Below the pieces are notes generated by a model. It did no database searches. It worked only from the letters and a program-made list of their open reading frames with translations, and was not told the DNA's origin. A program made the position numbers and the translations under genes. Source: Ectothiorhodospiraceae bacterium (GTDB taxonomy: Bacteria > Pseudomonadota > Gammaproteobacteria > Nitrococcales > Aquisalimonadaceae). From it: DNA of 59,927 nucleotides. Positions 17,463 to 27,235 of this stretch are shown here, piece by piece (the first letter of the stretch is position 1; each line of letters begins with the position of its first letter). The DNA is taken from contig PXAT01000186.1 in NCBI GenBank assembly GCA_003565775.1, positions 1 to 59,927 on the forward strand, in the 5' to 3' direction.

Positions 17463-18935
17463 ATGACGTCATCCCGATCCGGCCGCCTGCTTGCCCTCGG
17501 CGTACTTCTGGCGAGCTTCGCCGCAGCGCCGTTGCAGGCCGAGCCGCTGGACCTCATGGAAACCTTCCGTCTGGCCGAAAACCAGGATCCGCGCCTGCGT
17601 GCCGCAGAAGATCGCTTCCGCGGCAGCGAGGAAGCCCTTAACCAGGCGCGGGCGCTGTTTCTGCCGGAAGTCAATCTGGAGGCTGAATCAGCCTACAACT
17701 GGGAAAACACCCGCTTCGGCGGCCTGCCGCGGCGCTCTACCGATTACGAAAGCTGGAATGCCGGCGTGGTCGCCCGCCAGCCCCTGTTCCGCATGGAAAA
17801 CTTCGCCGCCCGTCGCCAGGCCGATATCTTTATCGATACGGCAACGCTCGATCTGGCCCGCGTGCGGGAGGAACTGGTGCTGCGGACCAGCGAAGTCTAT
17901 TTCGACATCCTGCTGGCGCAGGACCAGCTGGGCACCGTGGACGCCGAGCTGGTCGCCATCGAGCGGGAGCTGCAGCGCGCGAAACGGGCGCTGGAGGTCG
18001 GCACAGGGACGGTGACCGACGTGAACGACGCGCAGGCCCGCTTCGATCTGGTCCAGGCGGACCGATTGCGTGCAGAAAACAATCTCTCCATCGCCCGGGA
18101 AAATCTCCGGCGGCTGATCGACCGGCCGGTGGGTGAATTGATGGGCCTGCAGGAGGACTTCCGCGCCGAGCCGCCGGAACCCGCAGACTCTGCCGCCTGG
18201 GCACGCCGCGCCGAAGCGCGCAACCTGCAGGTCCTGCTCACGGAACAGGGCTTCGAGCGCGCCCGCGAAGACGTGGAACTGGAGCGTGCCAATCGCTATC
18301 CACGGGTGGATGTGGTGGCCCGCTACGGCCGCAACTTCCAGGGCGAGGTCGGTGGCGGCGGTGCCGGCACGGCCGGTGCCGGCGCCCAGCCCATCGGCGG
18401 CAGCCTGCGCAGCGAGCAGGCGAGCATCGGCCTGCAACTCACCATGCCGCTTTACACCGGCGGCGCCACGAGCTCGCGCATCCGCGAACAGCAGGCGGAG
18501 CGCGATGCCACCTTCAGTGACACGCTGGACGCCAAGCGCACCGCGGCCATCGACGCCGAATCCACCTATCTGAACCTGGTAACCAATCTGCGTCAGATCG
18601 AGGCCCTGGAGCAGGCCCTGCGCTCGATCCGCAGCACCGAACAGTCGACCCAGCGGGGCCTCGAAGTGGGCCTGCGGACCACGCTGGATCTGCTGAACGT
18701 CCAGCGCGAGCGTTTCGAGACCGAACGGCAACTCTCCGAGGCCCGCTACAGCTACCTGCTGAACTACCTGCGCCTGCTGGCGGCTGCCGGCGCAGCCGTC
18801 GACGATACCGGCATTCAGGATGTCAATTTCTTCCTGACCCGCGACCCCGGACCACGCGAGGTACCCGATGTGGATGCGGTGGACGAGGCGGATCGCGCAG
18901 AGGAACTGGACATCGGCGACGGCGTCGACCGGTGA
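17463..18935 (+). CDS. TolC-family outer membrane channel protein
   Basis: A 490-residue protein with a signal peptide (through about residue 27, ending LQAEP) and two long alpha-helical repeats of the outer membrane efflux family. Markers are LAENQDPRLRAAEDRF, VEVGTGTVTDVNDAQARFDL-like sequence and LEVGLRTTLDLLNVQRERFE. TolC trimers connect inner-membrane exporters to the outside. No pump or adaptor gene is adjacent, so this is probably the general TolC. An acidic C-terminal tail (VDAVDEADRAEELD) follows the barrel. The ATG at 17463 is preferred over TTG at 17454. Confidence 0.92.
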   Translation: MTSSRSGRLLALGVLLASFAAAPLQAEPLDLMETFRLAENQDPRLRAAEDRFRGSEEALNQARALFLPEVNLEAESAYNWENTRFGGLPRRSTDYESWNAGVVARQPLFRMENFAARRQADIFIDTATLDLARVREELVLRTSEVYFDILLAQDQLGTVDAELVAIERELQRAKRALEVGTGTVTDVNDAQARFDLVQADRLRAENNLSIARENLRRLIDRPVGELMGLQEDFRAEPPEPADSAAWARRAEARNLQVLLTEQGFERAREDVELERANRYPRVDVVARYGRNFQGEVGGGGAGTAGAGAQPIGGSLRSEQASIGLQLTMPLYTGGATSSRIREQQAERDATFSDTLDAKRTAAIDAESTYLNLVTNLRQIEALEQALRSIRSTEQSTQRGLEVGLRTTLDLLNVQRERFETERQLSEARYSYLLNYLRLLAAAGAAVDDTGIQDVNFFLTRDPGPREVPDVDAVDEADRAEELDIGDGVDR

Positions 18936-19915
18936 TCGGCAGGATCCGGCAGCTTCGTCTCAGGCTCGCATGCCTGGTCGTTCTGGGCACAGCCATGCTC
19001 ACCGGCTGCGCCAGCCTGACCGGCATCAGTCAGGAGGACGCGTTCAGCAGTCCCCCACCATCGGTGGAACTGCGCGATGTCCCCTACCATCCGCAGGAAG
19101 CCTATCAATGCGGCCCGGCAGCCCTGGCCGAGGTGCTGGGCTGGACCGGTGTCGACGTCGAGCCGGAAGAGCTGGAACCATCGCTGTTCATCCCCGAGCG
19201 TCAGGGCACGCTGCAGGTCGAACTGATCAGTCAGACCCGGCAACGCGATCGGGTTCCCTACCTGCTGGACGGCAGCTTTGACGCTATCGTGGCCGAACTG
19301 GAAGCCGGCAATCCGGTGCTGGTTTTCCAGAATCTGAGTCTCGCCTGGTGGCCGATCTGGCATTACGCCGTGATTGTCGGCTACGACTCCGACGCGGAGG
19401 TCTTTATCCTCCGCTCGGGCGAACACAAGCGGATCGAAACGGAACTTGATCGCTTTCGTCGGACCTGGGATCGGGCCGACCGCTGGGCGCTGGTCGTGAC
19501 CCGTGCCGATGAACCGCCAGCCACCGCCGTGCCGGCCAAATGGTTTCAGGCCGGTGCCGATCTGGAGCAGACCGGACGCAGCGAGACCGCCCGGACCGTT
19601 TACGAAACCGGTCGCGACCGTTGGCCCGAGCAGGCCGGATTTCATCTCGGACTGTTCAATCTGCATCACGCCGCGGGCGAACTCGACGCCGCGGAACAGG
19701 CTGTCCGTCAGGGGCTGGAGCAGGCCCGCGGCAACCACGGTGTGCTCTGGAACAATCTGGCCGGACTGCTGATGCAACACGAACAATGGGACGAGGCGAC
19801 GACTGCTGCCGAGCAGGCGGTGGCCGCCGGCGGCCGCTTCAGCGAAACATTTGAACGGACCCTGCAACAGACCCACTGTCGCGGCGAGCAGGAATGCCTC
19901 GACCGCCTTGATTGA
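18932..19915 (+). CDS. C39-like cysteine peptidase lipoprotein with TPR tail (PA2778-type)
   Basis: A 327-residue protein. A lipoprotein signal with lipobox LTGC is at residues 26-29. A papain-like C39 domain follows with catalytic Cys in YQCGPAALAEVLG and His in WHYAVIVGYD. A C-terminal TPR region (about residues 200-310) contains LEQTGRSETARTVYETGRD and two further repeats. The usual C39 Asp position reads ILRSGE, so the third catalytic residue differs. The GTG start overlaps the tolC-like stop (GTGA). Family members are uncharacterised. The coupling to TolC suggests an envelope or export-related role. Confidence 0.82.
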   Translation: MIGRIRQLRLRLACLVVLGTAMLTGCASLTGISQEDAFSSPPPSVELRDVPYHPQEAYQCGPAALAEVLGWTGVDVEPEELEPSLFIPERQGTLQVELISQTRQRDRVPYLLDGSFDAIVAELEAGNPVLVFQNLSLAWWPIWHYAVIVGYDSDAEVFILRSGEHKRIETELDRFRRTWDRADRWALVVTRADEPPATAVPAKWFQAGADLEQTGRSETARTVYETGRDRWPEQAGFHLGLFNLHHAAGELDAAEQAVRQGLEQARGNHGVLWNNLAGLLMQHEQWDEATTAAEQAVAAGGRFSETFERTLQQTHCRGEQECLDRLD

Positions 19916-19928
19916 CGGAGACGACACC

Positions 19929-20170
<242 letters not shown>

Positions 20171-20174
<4 letters not shown>

Positions 20175-20797
20175 CGCTGGTCTCCGCCGCCACGCTTGCC
20201 GAAACACTGGCGGCCAATCCCGGCTGGGTCGCCGTCCTGCTGTTTGTCATGGTGTTCGTCGAAGCACTGATCGTGGTCGGCTATCTGGTCCCGGCAGCCA
20301 CGGTTCTTTTTTCGGTCGGCGCGCTGGCCGCCAGCGGTATCGTCTCGTTTCCGCTGGCCTTGATCGGGACGGCGGGCGGAGCCGCGCTGGGCGGGACCTT
20401 CAATTACTGGCTCGGCAGCCGCCTGCAACACCGTCTCGACGGACTGTGGCCCTTCCACCGCCATCCGGCACTGTTGCAGCGAAATCGCGAGTTCGTGATC
20501 CGCCACGGCGGCAAGAGCGTGTTTTTCGCACGCTTCAGCAAACCGTTCCGGCCCACCGTCTCGGCGGTCGCCGGGGCGCTCGGCATGGATGGCCGGCGCT
20601 TTGCCCTGTTCAATCTCTGGGGCGCCGTGCTCTGGTCCCTGTGCTATCTCGGCGCCGGCTATGCCCTCGGACTCTCGGTCGACTTCAGCCCCGGCCAGGC
20701 CGTCATGCTGTCCGTATTCTTGCTCGGATTCACCGCCAGCGCCATGGCGGTAATCGGCTTGCTTCGACACCTCCGGCTGCGTCGCATCAGCCACTGA
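20171..20797 (+). CDS. DedA family inner-membrane protein
   Basis: A 208-residue membrane protein with the SNARE-associated/DedA signature: the reentrant segment FVEALIVVGYLVPAATVLF near residue 30, and FARFSKPFRPTVSAVAGALGMDGRRF, which carries the conserved F-x-R-x3-R-like motif in variant form. DedA proteins translocate undecaprenyl phosphate or other lipids across the inner membrane. The ATG at 20171 overlaps the DUF1244 stop. A weak GC hairpin (20814-20831) follows. Confidence 0.85.
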
Positions 20798-20813
20798 TCA
20801 ACCTCCCGATCCA

Positions 20814-20831
20814 CCCCGGTAACGCCCGGGG
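20814..20831 (+). terminator. Weak hairpin after dedA
   Basis: CCCCGG (20814-20819) pairs with CCGGGG (20826-20831), with a 6-base loop and a T-rich but interrupted tail (CCCTTGTTGTTTTCC). It may attenuate readthrough into the TonB receptor promoter. The stem is short. Confidence 0.4.
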
Positions 20832-20887
20832 AACACCCTTGTTGTTTTCCTGCAACGGCACAATTGCGAAAAATACGCCTTCAGGCC

Positions 20888-20918
20888 TTGCATCCGTTTA
20901 GTAATGTTATATTATTTC
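20888..20918 (+). promoter_or_regulatory. Promoter with Zur box for the TonB receptor
   Basis: TTGCAT (20888-20893) and TATTAT (20910-20915), 16 bases apart, form a sigma-70-like promoter. The sequence AATGTTATATTATTTC (20903-20918) matches the left arm and core of the Zur consensus and covers the -10 element, the expected geometry for zinc-dependent repression. It resembles the site before zur at 16754. Confidence 0.65.
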
Positions 20919-20961
20919 GTTCTCTCATTGCGTGAACACAACAGTCTTGAAGGGCACTCTC

Positions 20962-23157
20962 ATGAACAGACAATTCCTCAACGCTCCGGCATTGGGGGCA
21001 GCGTTTTTCGCTGCCCTTGCCGCGTCCGCCTCTGCTCATGGCCAGGGCGATGAGCGCAGCAGCCGTCTCGTGCTGTCGCCGGTGACGGTCACTTCCGATC
21101 CGTTCGGCGACCGATCCGTCGATGACCTGGTCTCCTCCACCACCGTAATCAGTGGCGACGACCTGGAACGCCGACGGCGGGGCACCATCGGTGATGTGCT
21201 GGAAGGTATTCCGGGGGTTGCCAACTCCGACTTCGGTCCGGGCGTCGGTCGCCCGGTGATCCGCGGCCTTCAGGGCTCGCGCGTGCTGGTCCTCGAGGAC
21301 GGCATGCGCACCACCGACGTGTCCGCCGAAGGCGCCGATCACGCGGTGGGCGTCGATCCGCTGCGCGCCGAGCAGGTGGAAGTGATCCGTGGCCCGGCGG
21401 CGCTGATCTACGGTTCGGGTGCTGCCGGCGGCGTGGTCAACGTGGTCACCGACCGCTTCAATCCGGTGATTCCGGAAAACATCCGCGGTCGCCTCGGTGG
21501 CAGCTATGGCGACAACGGCAACGACCGCCAGGGGCATGTCTCGCTGGACATTCCGGTGGGCACCAATTTCGCGATCCGCGGCGACCTCAATGCCCGTCGC
21601 ACCTCGGATTTCGACATCCGGGGCTATCAGACCGCCGACAGCCGCACCCGCAAGCGCGACAAGTTGATCAACAGCGACATCGAGAACGACAGCTATTCCA
21701 TCACCGGCATGTTCTCCGGCGAGTGGGGCTATGTCGGCCTCGGCTACAGCTACTGGGAAACCGACTACGGCATCCCGGAGAACTTCTTCCCGATTCCCCG
21801 CGACCAGGGTGGCTTCTCGGACGATTTCGAGCGCGTCTTCGCCGAGTCGGACACCTTCGACCTGCGCAGCGAAATCTACAATCCGTTTGCCGGCTTCTCG
21901 GCAGCGCGGCTGAAGGTCTCCTATTCCGAGTTCGAACAGGAAGAGGTGGAGTTCGAGTTCGACCGGAGCACCCGCCGCCTGGACGAGCGGATTGTCGAAG
22001 CGGAGTTCGAAAAGGACGAGCTGGACGTGCGGCTGGAACTGCTGCATGACCCGATCGCCGGCATGAACGGCGTGATCGGTTTCGAGTTCGTCGATACCGA
22101 TTTCGAAGCCGACGACCCGCGCGGCGACGAACGCGGCTTTTACGTCCGTCCGAACGAGACTCGATCCATGGCGCTGTTCAGCGTCCAGGAGCTGCCCACC
22201 GAGTTCGGCAAGCTGGAATTCGGCGCGCGCATCGGTCGGGAGCGATCCAGCTCTGACGACGTGATCGGTTCCAGGATCGAAGGCACAGTGGACGCCGACG
22301 GTAATTTCGTGCCGCTGCAGGAGAGCATCGGCTCACGCAGCTTCACCCTGCTGAGCTTTTCGGTCGGCGCGCTGGTGGATGTCGGCGACGACCACCATTT
22401 CCGGACCTCGCTGACCGCCACCGAGCGAGCACCGTCATCGGAACAGATCTATGCCTTTGGCCGCCACGCTGCCGCCGGCACGTTCGAGGTGGGCGACCCG
22501 GATCTGGAAAAGGAAACCTATCTGAACTTCGAAGTCGGCTTTGATCGCCACAGCGGTCCGTTCCGCTATGACGCCACGGCCTTCTACAACCGGGTGGACG
22601 ATTTCACCTACCTGGAGTCGGTGGACGACGGCACCGGCAACCCGGTCTTCGTCAACGATGTCGGCGAACGCGAGGGCAATCAGCGCAACCAGCTGGTGTT
22701 CAACGAACAGGACGATGCCGAGTTCTACGGTGTTGAGTTCGGCTCCTCGCTGGAACTGATCCAGCCCGGCCCGAACACCCTGCCGCTTAACATGCGCGTC
22801 AGCGGTGACTACGTCCGCGGTCGCCTGCGCAGCGGCGGCAACCTGCCGCGCATCACGCCGCCCCGTGTCGGTGTCGGCTTCGACACCAGCTGGCAGGACT
22901 TCGACTTCGGCGTCGACTACCAGCGCGTGATGCCGCAGACCCGCACCGGCACCGCCGAGAGCAGGACGTCGGGTTACCACCTGTACGGTTTCGACGTGGG
23001 CTACCACCCGTCCAACGTCGACGGCCTGCGGGTCTACCTGGCCGGCCGCAACCTCGGCAACGAAAGCGGCCGCCGCCACCAGAGCTTCTTCAAGGACGAA
23101 GCGCCGATCATCGGGCGGGCCTTCTACGCCGGTTTCCGTTATGACTTCGGCGGCTGA
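20962..23157 (+). CDS. znuD: TonB-dependent receptor, zinc-type (ZnuD-like)
   Basis: A 731-residue outer-membrane receptor. It has a signal peptide (residues 1-26), the TonB box-like VLSPVTVTSDPF, and a plug domain with TIGDVLEGIPGVANSDFG, GRPVIRGLQGSRVLVLEDGM and VEVIRGPAALIYGSGAAGGVVN. The beta barrel ends FYAGFRYDFGG with a C-terminal aromatic-Gly closure. ZnuD-type receptors import zinc (some also heme) with TonB energy. The preceding Zur-like box and zur 3.6 kb upstream support zinc. The ATG at 20962 replaces a GTG 30 bases upstream. A perfect terminator follows. Confidence 0.85.
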   Translation: MNRQFLNAPALGAAFFAALAASASAHGQGDERSSRLVLSPVTVTSDPFGDRSVDDLVSSTTVISGDDLERRRRGTIGDVLEGIPGVANSDFGPGVGRPVIRGLQGSRVLVLEDGMRTTDVSAEGADHAVGVDPLRAEQVEVIRGPAALIYGSGAAGGVVNVVTDRFNPVIPENIRGRLGGSYGDNGNDRQGHVSLDIPVGTNFAIRGDLNARRTSDFDIRGYQTADSRTRKRDKLINSDIENDSYSITGMFSGEWGYVGLGYSYWETDYGIPENFFPIPRDQGGFSDDFERVFAESDTFDLRSEIYNPFAGFSAARLKVSYSEFEQEEVEFEFDRSTRRLDERIVEAEFEKDELDVRLELLHDPIAGMNGVIGFEFVDTDFEADDPRGDERGFYVRPNETRSMALFSVQELPTEFGKLEFGARIGRERSSSDDVIGSRIEGTVDADGNFVPLQESIGSRSFTLLSFSVGALVDVGDDHHFRTSLTATERAPSSEQIYAFGRHAAAGTFEVGDPDLEKETYLNFEVGFDRHSGPFRYDATAFYNRVDDFTYLESVDDGTGNPVFVNDVGEREGNQRNQLVFNEQDDAEFYGVEFGSSLELIQPGPNTLPLNMRVSGDYVRGRLRSGGNLPRITPPRVGVGFDTSWQDFDFGVDYQRVMPQTRTGTAESRTSGYHLYGFDVGYHPSNVDGLRVYLAGRNLGNESGRRHQSFFKDEAPIIGRAFYAGFRYDFGG

Positions 23158-23220
23158 CAAGGGCCTGAATCAGGGCCAGGCAAGAGCCATGGACTGACCA
23201 GCCACAGGGACCGTGGTCCA

Positions 23221-23255
23221 AGCCCGCGACACGAGAGTGTTGCGGGCTTTTTTAT
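23221..23255 (+). terminator. Rho-independent terminator after the TonB receptor
   Basis: AAGCCCGCGACAC (23221-23233) pairs with GTGTTGCGGGCTT (23238-23250) with one G-T wobble around GAGA, followed by TTTTTT. It is a strong intrinsic terminator. The remaining 190 bases up to ttcA (23256-23446) show no ORF or repeat that I can support. Confidence 0.93.
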
Positions 23256-23446
23256 GAGCCGCCTGGTATCAGGAAATCGTCGGTGGACGGCGGAGGAACG
23301 TCGGCCACAGGGCCGCGGCCGTCGAGCGTCCACGGACGGACTTGCAGCGTTCCCGGAGGGCGACCGGCCGCCCCGGCCACGACGCTGAGTTTCGTCGCCA
23401 GGCAAACCGCAATCGGGGAAAGTCGTGCGACAAGATCAGGGCTTGC

Positions 23447-24283
23447 CTATGGGGAACGCAGCGCGGCAAAGGCGTCGGTTTCGTCGGTGACGGGGTCCGG
23501 CATGTCGGCAGCCGCCTCGCCCACCAGCCCGGAGAAATCGAACAAGGCGTCGTCTGCCAGATGCGACGGCTTCACGTTCTGCAGACTGCGCAGAATAATG
23601 TTGAGCCGCTTCGGTTCGTCACGCTCCCACTGCTGCAGCATGCGCCGGATTTCGGCCCGCTTGAGGTTTTCCTGCGAACCGCAGAGGTCGCAGGGGATGA
23701 TCGGGAACTCACGCAATTCGGCATAGCGCTCCAGATAGCGCTCCGGCACATAAGCCAGCGGCCGGATCACCACATGCTCGCCACTGTTGCTGCGCAGCTT
23801 TGGCGGCATGGTTGCCAGCTTGCCGCCGTAAAACATGTTAAGGAACAGTGTCGCGATCAGATCGTCCCGGTGATGACCCAGCGCGATCTTGGTCATTCCC
23901 ATTTCGGCCGCTGCGGCATAGAGTGCACCGCGACGGAGCCGGGAGCACAGCGAACACATGGTCTTGCCGTCAGGGATCACGCGCTTGACCACGCTGTAGG
24001 TGTCCTGCTCGAGAATGCGATACGTAACACCCAGGCGTTCCAGATAGTCCGGCAGAATGTGCTCGGGCCAGCCCGGCTGCTTCTGATCCAGATTGACCGC
24101 AGTGATTTCGAAGCGGATCGGTGCCCGATCACGCAGCAGAAGCAGCATGTCCAGCAGCGCGTAAGAATCCTTGCCGCCGGACAGACAGACCATGACCCGG
24201 TCACCATCCTCTATCATGCGGTAGTCGCTGACCGCATTGCCGGTCAGATAGGTGAGGCGTTTTTCAAGATTTTTCAGGTTCAT
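23447..24283 (-). CDS. ttcA: tRNA 2-thiocytidine(32) synthetase TtcA
   Basis: A 278-residue ATP-pyrophosphatase of the TtcA group. The PP-loop [11 protein letters not shown] is near residue 36. Two CxxC motifs occur, CSLC near residue 112 and CDLC near residue 202, which together ligate the 4Fe-4S cluster needed for tRNA C32 thiolation. The GHHRDD segment is also typical. The ATG at 24283 matches the family start [10 protein letters not shown]. Upstream in-frame codons lack a ribosome site. The acidic C-terminal tail is variable in the family. Confidence 0.95.
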   Translation of the reverse strand: MNLKNLEKRLTYLTGNAVSDYRMIEDGDRVMVCLSGGKDSYALLDMLLLLRDRAPIRFEITAVNLDQKQPGWPEHILPDYLERLGVTYRILEQDTYSVVKRVIPDGKTMCSLCSRLRRGALYAAAAEMGMTKIALGHHRDDLIATLFLNMFYGGKLATMPPKLRSNSGEHVVIRPLAYVPERYLERYAELREFPIIPCDLCGSQENLKRAEIRRMLQQWERDEPKRLNIILRSLQNVKPSHLADDALFDFSGLVGEAAADMPDPVTDETDAFAALRSP

Positions 24284-24369
24284 GGCTTGTCCCGGGGCGA
24301 CAGGATACGGGTCGCCGGTTATAGCATCCGGGTCAGCTGCAGAACAACGCAACGAGCTGTTCGACCAAC

Positions 24370-24401
24370 GCGAACGTGCGAATAGATCAGCGTCTCCTTA
24401 A
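24370..24401 (+). repeat. Partial copy of the dispersed element (right end) before the kinase gene
   Basis: CGCGAACGTGCGAATAGATCAGCGTCTCCTTAA matches the terminal repeat of the intact element (CGCGGGAATACTTCAGCGCTTCC) and ends in TTAA at 24398-24401. Only about 32 bases are recognisable. Its outer end points toward the kinase gene 58 bases downstream, and an opposite-facing copy begins at that gene's stop codon. Confidence 0.75.
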
Positions 24402-24459
24402 GAAAGCGATGACTTGAGCAAACACCGATTGATTCGCACCACTGCTTTGGAGCCCCGGC

Positions 24460-26169
24460 ATGGCTGATCGAGACGGAGCCGAGTTTTCAGCCTGGAATCC
24501 GGGGCTGGAAGCCGACCTTCCCGAGCGTTACAAATCCCTGGAGACGATTCATCGACCGTCCAACGTCGATTCCCGTCTGTCCGAAATCCCGGAACTGATG
24601 GCCCTCACCGGCCTCCCGGAAGAGGAACTGGTGTTCTTCCGGGCGGAGCGCCTGATGCTGCACGAATTGATCGTCCAGGTCACGGGGGACATCGTGGTCC
24701 TGGAGGGTGAAGAAGAGGAACTGCTGGGACAGAACTTTCGCAGCATCGCTCTCAAGATCCTCAACGACTACCTTGCCCCCCGGATGCCGACGTTCCGGCA
24801 GGAGCACCAGCGCCTGCATGACGATATACACGGCCGCGTGGAGCAGATCCTGGCCACGGCATTCGCACCGGAACCCGCAGCCACCGATGCCGGGCCCCGC
24901 TCCTGGCTCAGCCGCTGGTTCGGCAGGCGCCGGCCACCCCGCCGTCAGCCTGACTCCCGATCCATCGAGGAACGCCATCTGGATCTGACCCGGGGCATCA
25001 AGGAAAAGGGCCTCGCGGCGCAGGACGAGCTGGAGCGGGCCATCTACAAGAGCAGTTACCGCGTCCTGAACGCCATCGGCGGCACCCAGGGCCATATCGG
25101 CGTGGACCGGGATCTGCTGGCCCGCCTGATCACGCGGCATGTGTGCAACGACTTCGGCAGCCGGCACCTCGGCCGGCAGATCGCCCCGCATGTCGAGCGC
25201 GCCATCGATGACGAGGGCTATGAACGGCTTCCGCTGGCCCGCGAGCCGATCCTGATCAGCCTCAAGGGCGCCTCGGCCGCGGGCAAGAGTTCCCTGCGTC
25301 CGTTCCTGCGAGACACCCTGCGGGATCTGGGCATCCAGCCGGACCATTACGGAACCCTCTCCCCGGACATCTGGCGCCGGCTGCTGCTCGACTATGAGGC
25401 CCTGGGCGAAGCCTACAAGTATGCCGGTCGACTGGCCGGCAAGGAACTCAGGCTGATCGACGCCAAGCTGGATCGCTACATCCGGGACAAGGCAGAACGC
25501 CACAATTCCATTCCGCACCTCCTGATCGACCGCTTCCGCTTCGACAGCTTCGCCATGGACAAGGTCCCGCAACTGCTCGATGCCACTTACGCGAAGCATG
25601 TCACCACCATGTACTTCTATTTCATCGTCACGCCTCCGGAGGCAACCGTGGAGCGCGGCTGGGAGCGGGGACTGACGCGGGGTCGCTACAAGGCGGTGGA
25701 GGACTTCCTGGGGCACTGCATCGAGGCCTATGACGGCATGCCCAGATTGCTGTTCAAGTGGCTGGACAGCCCGCGCCCGCATCTCGAATATCACTTCCTG
25801 GACAACAGCGTGCCCAAGCACACGCCGCCGACGACCATCGCCCATGGCAACCGTGATGTGCTGCACATCCTGGACCCCATGGGTCTGGTCAACATCGACC
25901 GCTACAGGAAGATCAACACCCTGGCGACCTGCCCGGAAGAGGTCTATCCCGACGACGAGAGTCTGACCATCGCCAGGAACTGCACCTTCATCAGGCAATG
26001 CATCGCCAGGGTGCCGGAAGTACGCTTCGTCGACGCGGCCACCGGCCAGGTCTACCTGCAGGCCTCGGCAGGCCGGTTCTCGGTGGTGGACGCCGGCACT
26101 CTTGAAGCCAGGCGGGAGGACCCGGAAACTGCGGAGTTGTTCGCCACGATCGGGGTGCCCGAGAGTTAA
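24460..26169 (+). CDS. P-loop kinase-like protein (zeta-toxin/AAA_33-like fold), uncharacterised
   Basis: A 569-residue soluble protein. The N-terminal half (residues 1-170) has no recognised domain and ends in a basic WLSRWFGRRRPPRRQ stretch. The second half has a Walker A motif GASAAGKSS at 270-278, then DHYGTLSPDIWRRLL and a second basic/arginine region RDKAERHNSIPHLLIDRF. This layout suits a phosphotransferase of the zeta-toxin/gluconate-kinase-like class. No antitoxin gene is adjacent. The TAA stop lies in the TTAA of the inverted repeat copy that follows, and another copy precedes the gene. Substrate and role are unknown. Confidence 0.6.
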   Translation: MADRDGAEFSAWNPGLEADLPERYKSLETIHRPSNVDSRLSEIPELMALTGLPEEELVFFRAERLMLHELIVQVTGDIVVLEGEEEELLGQNFRSIALKILNDYLAPRMPTFRQEHQRLHDDIHGRVEQILATAFAPEPAATDAGPRSWLSRWFGRRRPPRRQPDSRSIEERHLDLTRGIKEKGLAAQDELERAIYKSSYRVLNAIGGTQGHIGVDRDLLARLITRHVCNDFGSRHLGRQIAPHVERAIDDEGYERLPLAREPILISLKGASAAGKSSLRPFLRDTLRDLGIQPDHYGTLSPDIWRRLLLDYEALGEAYKYAGRLAGKELRLIDAKLDRYIRDKAERHNSIPHLLIDRFRFDSFAMDKVPQLLDATYAKHVTTMYFYFIVTPPEATVERGWERGLTRGRYKAVEDFLGHCIEAYDGMPRLLFKWLDSPRPHLEYHFLDNSVPKHTPPTTIAHGNRDVLHILDPMGLVNIDRYRKINTLATCPEEVYPDDESLTIARNCTFIRQCIARVPEVRFVDAATGQVYLQASAGRFSVVDAGTLEARREDPETAELFATIGVPES

Positions 26170-26240
26170 GGACGCGCTGATTTATTCCCACGTCTGCGCC
26201 CGATACCGGTTTCGGTCAGTTGGCAAGTCGCAGTGCGCAG
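26166..26240 (-). repeat. Partial copy of the dispersed element at the kinase stop codon
   Basis: Read on the minus strand this matches positions 10-88 of the first copy, including the GGGCGCAGACGTGGGAATA block. On the plus strand it starts TTAAGGACGCGCTGATTTATTCC. The TTAA (26166-26169) contains the kinase gene's TAA. The inner end fades at about 26240, just before the DUF4382-like gene stop at 26247. Confidence 0.85.
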
Positions 26241-26246
26241 CCTTGT

Positions 26247-27152
26247 TCAGAAGTTCAGGGTCGTCGCCTCGGAGGGTTGCCCGCGCCGGATGGTGACGGA
26301 CTGCAGATTGTCCCGCAGCTCGTCACGGATGGCGTTGTCGGCGGCTTCCGGGTCATCGCTCAGGGCGTTGCAGGTGAAAGACACCTGGTAGCTGCCGGAG
26401 CGCAGCGGCGGTGTCAGATAATCCCCGTCGACATTCGTGGAGACAACAACGACCGGATCGTTTTCGGAATTCGCCGGGCCGCGGATGTCCCGCGGGGTGG
26501 CATCGTCGCGAAACACGTAAACGGCGCGATCATCGGGATCGACACCCGGGCAGGCCGCGACATTGCCGTCCAGATAGCCGGCCTGATCGAGGCGAACCAT
26601 GTAACCGGCAGGCCGGAAGTCATAACCAACCACCCGATCGTTTTCTTCCACCGGCAACACCGCCGATGCGGTATTGATCACCAGCACGAAATCGTTACCA
26701 CCGGCCGTGCGGACGCTGTAACCCGATTCGAAGGTGGTGATCTCGATGTCCAGGGGCAGTCCGTCGATCTCGGAACCGGGCGGCTCGAAGCCGCTGAAGG
26801 CGCGGAGCACGAAGCCGCGGTAACTGCCGGATGGCAGATCAAAGCCGGTGTTGACCAGCACCCCGCCGGAGTCCGCTGCGGCAAAGATGCTGAAATCGTC
26901 CTCGGCGAAATCGAAGCGCGGGTTGGAGGCGCCGCTGCGCTGGAACTCCACGCCATCCAGAGTCAGCACGAAGGTGTTGTAGCCACTGGCCTGGGCGGCC
27001 AGAACGCTGATGGAAGCGGAGCCATCACCGTTGCCGCGGTTGTCCCCGTTACCGTCGCTGCTGCTACCGCCGAGATCCACGAATTCCAGGCGACAGCCGG
27101 TCAGTCCGAAACCGGCAAGGAAAAGCGCGGAAATCACGTAGCGGGCAATCAT
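26247..27152 (-). CDS. DUF4382-like lipoprotein (second copy)
   Basis: A 301-residue exported protein with a lipobox FGLTGC at residues 15-20 and a Gly/Ser/Asn/Asp linker, followed by a beta-rich region with SGYNTFVLTLDGVEFQRSG and ferredoxin-like strands (SGSYRGFVLRAF). It shares layout and several phrases (GYDFRPAGY/CPG..VYVF, TPPLRSGSYQVSFTCNA) with the next upstream gene and is probably an old tandem duplicate. It likely sits in the outer membrane or periplasm. Function unknown. Confidence 0.7.
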   Translation of the reverse strand: MIARYVISALFLAGFGLTGCRLEFVDLGGSSSDGNGDNRGNGDGSASISVLAAQASGYNTFVLTLDGVEFQRSGASNPRFDFAEDDFSIFAAADSGGVLVNTGFDLPSGSYRGFVLRAFSGFEPPGSEIDGLPLDIEITTFESGYSVRTAGGNDFVLVINTASAVLPVEENDRVVGYDFRPAGYMVRLDQAGYLDGNVAACPGVDPDDRAVYVFRDDATPRDIRGPANSENDPVVVVSTNVDGDYLTPPLRSGSYQVSFTCNALSDDPEAADNAIRDELRDNLQSVTIRRGQPSEATTLNF

Positions 27153-27235
27153 AAGAAAACCCTGAAGGGTCCGACACGACTTTTGAGCCTATCGAACCCG
27201 TCAGGGCATGTCACTGAACGGCAAACGCTTGAAGC

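Noticed and set aside
24487-25998. 503-codon open frame on the minus strand
   Set aside because: Antisense to the P-loop kinase gene. The plus-strand frame has a Walker motif and a ribosome-site-supported start.
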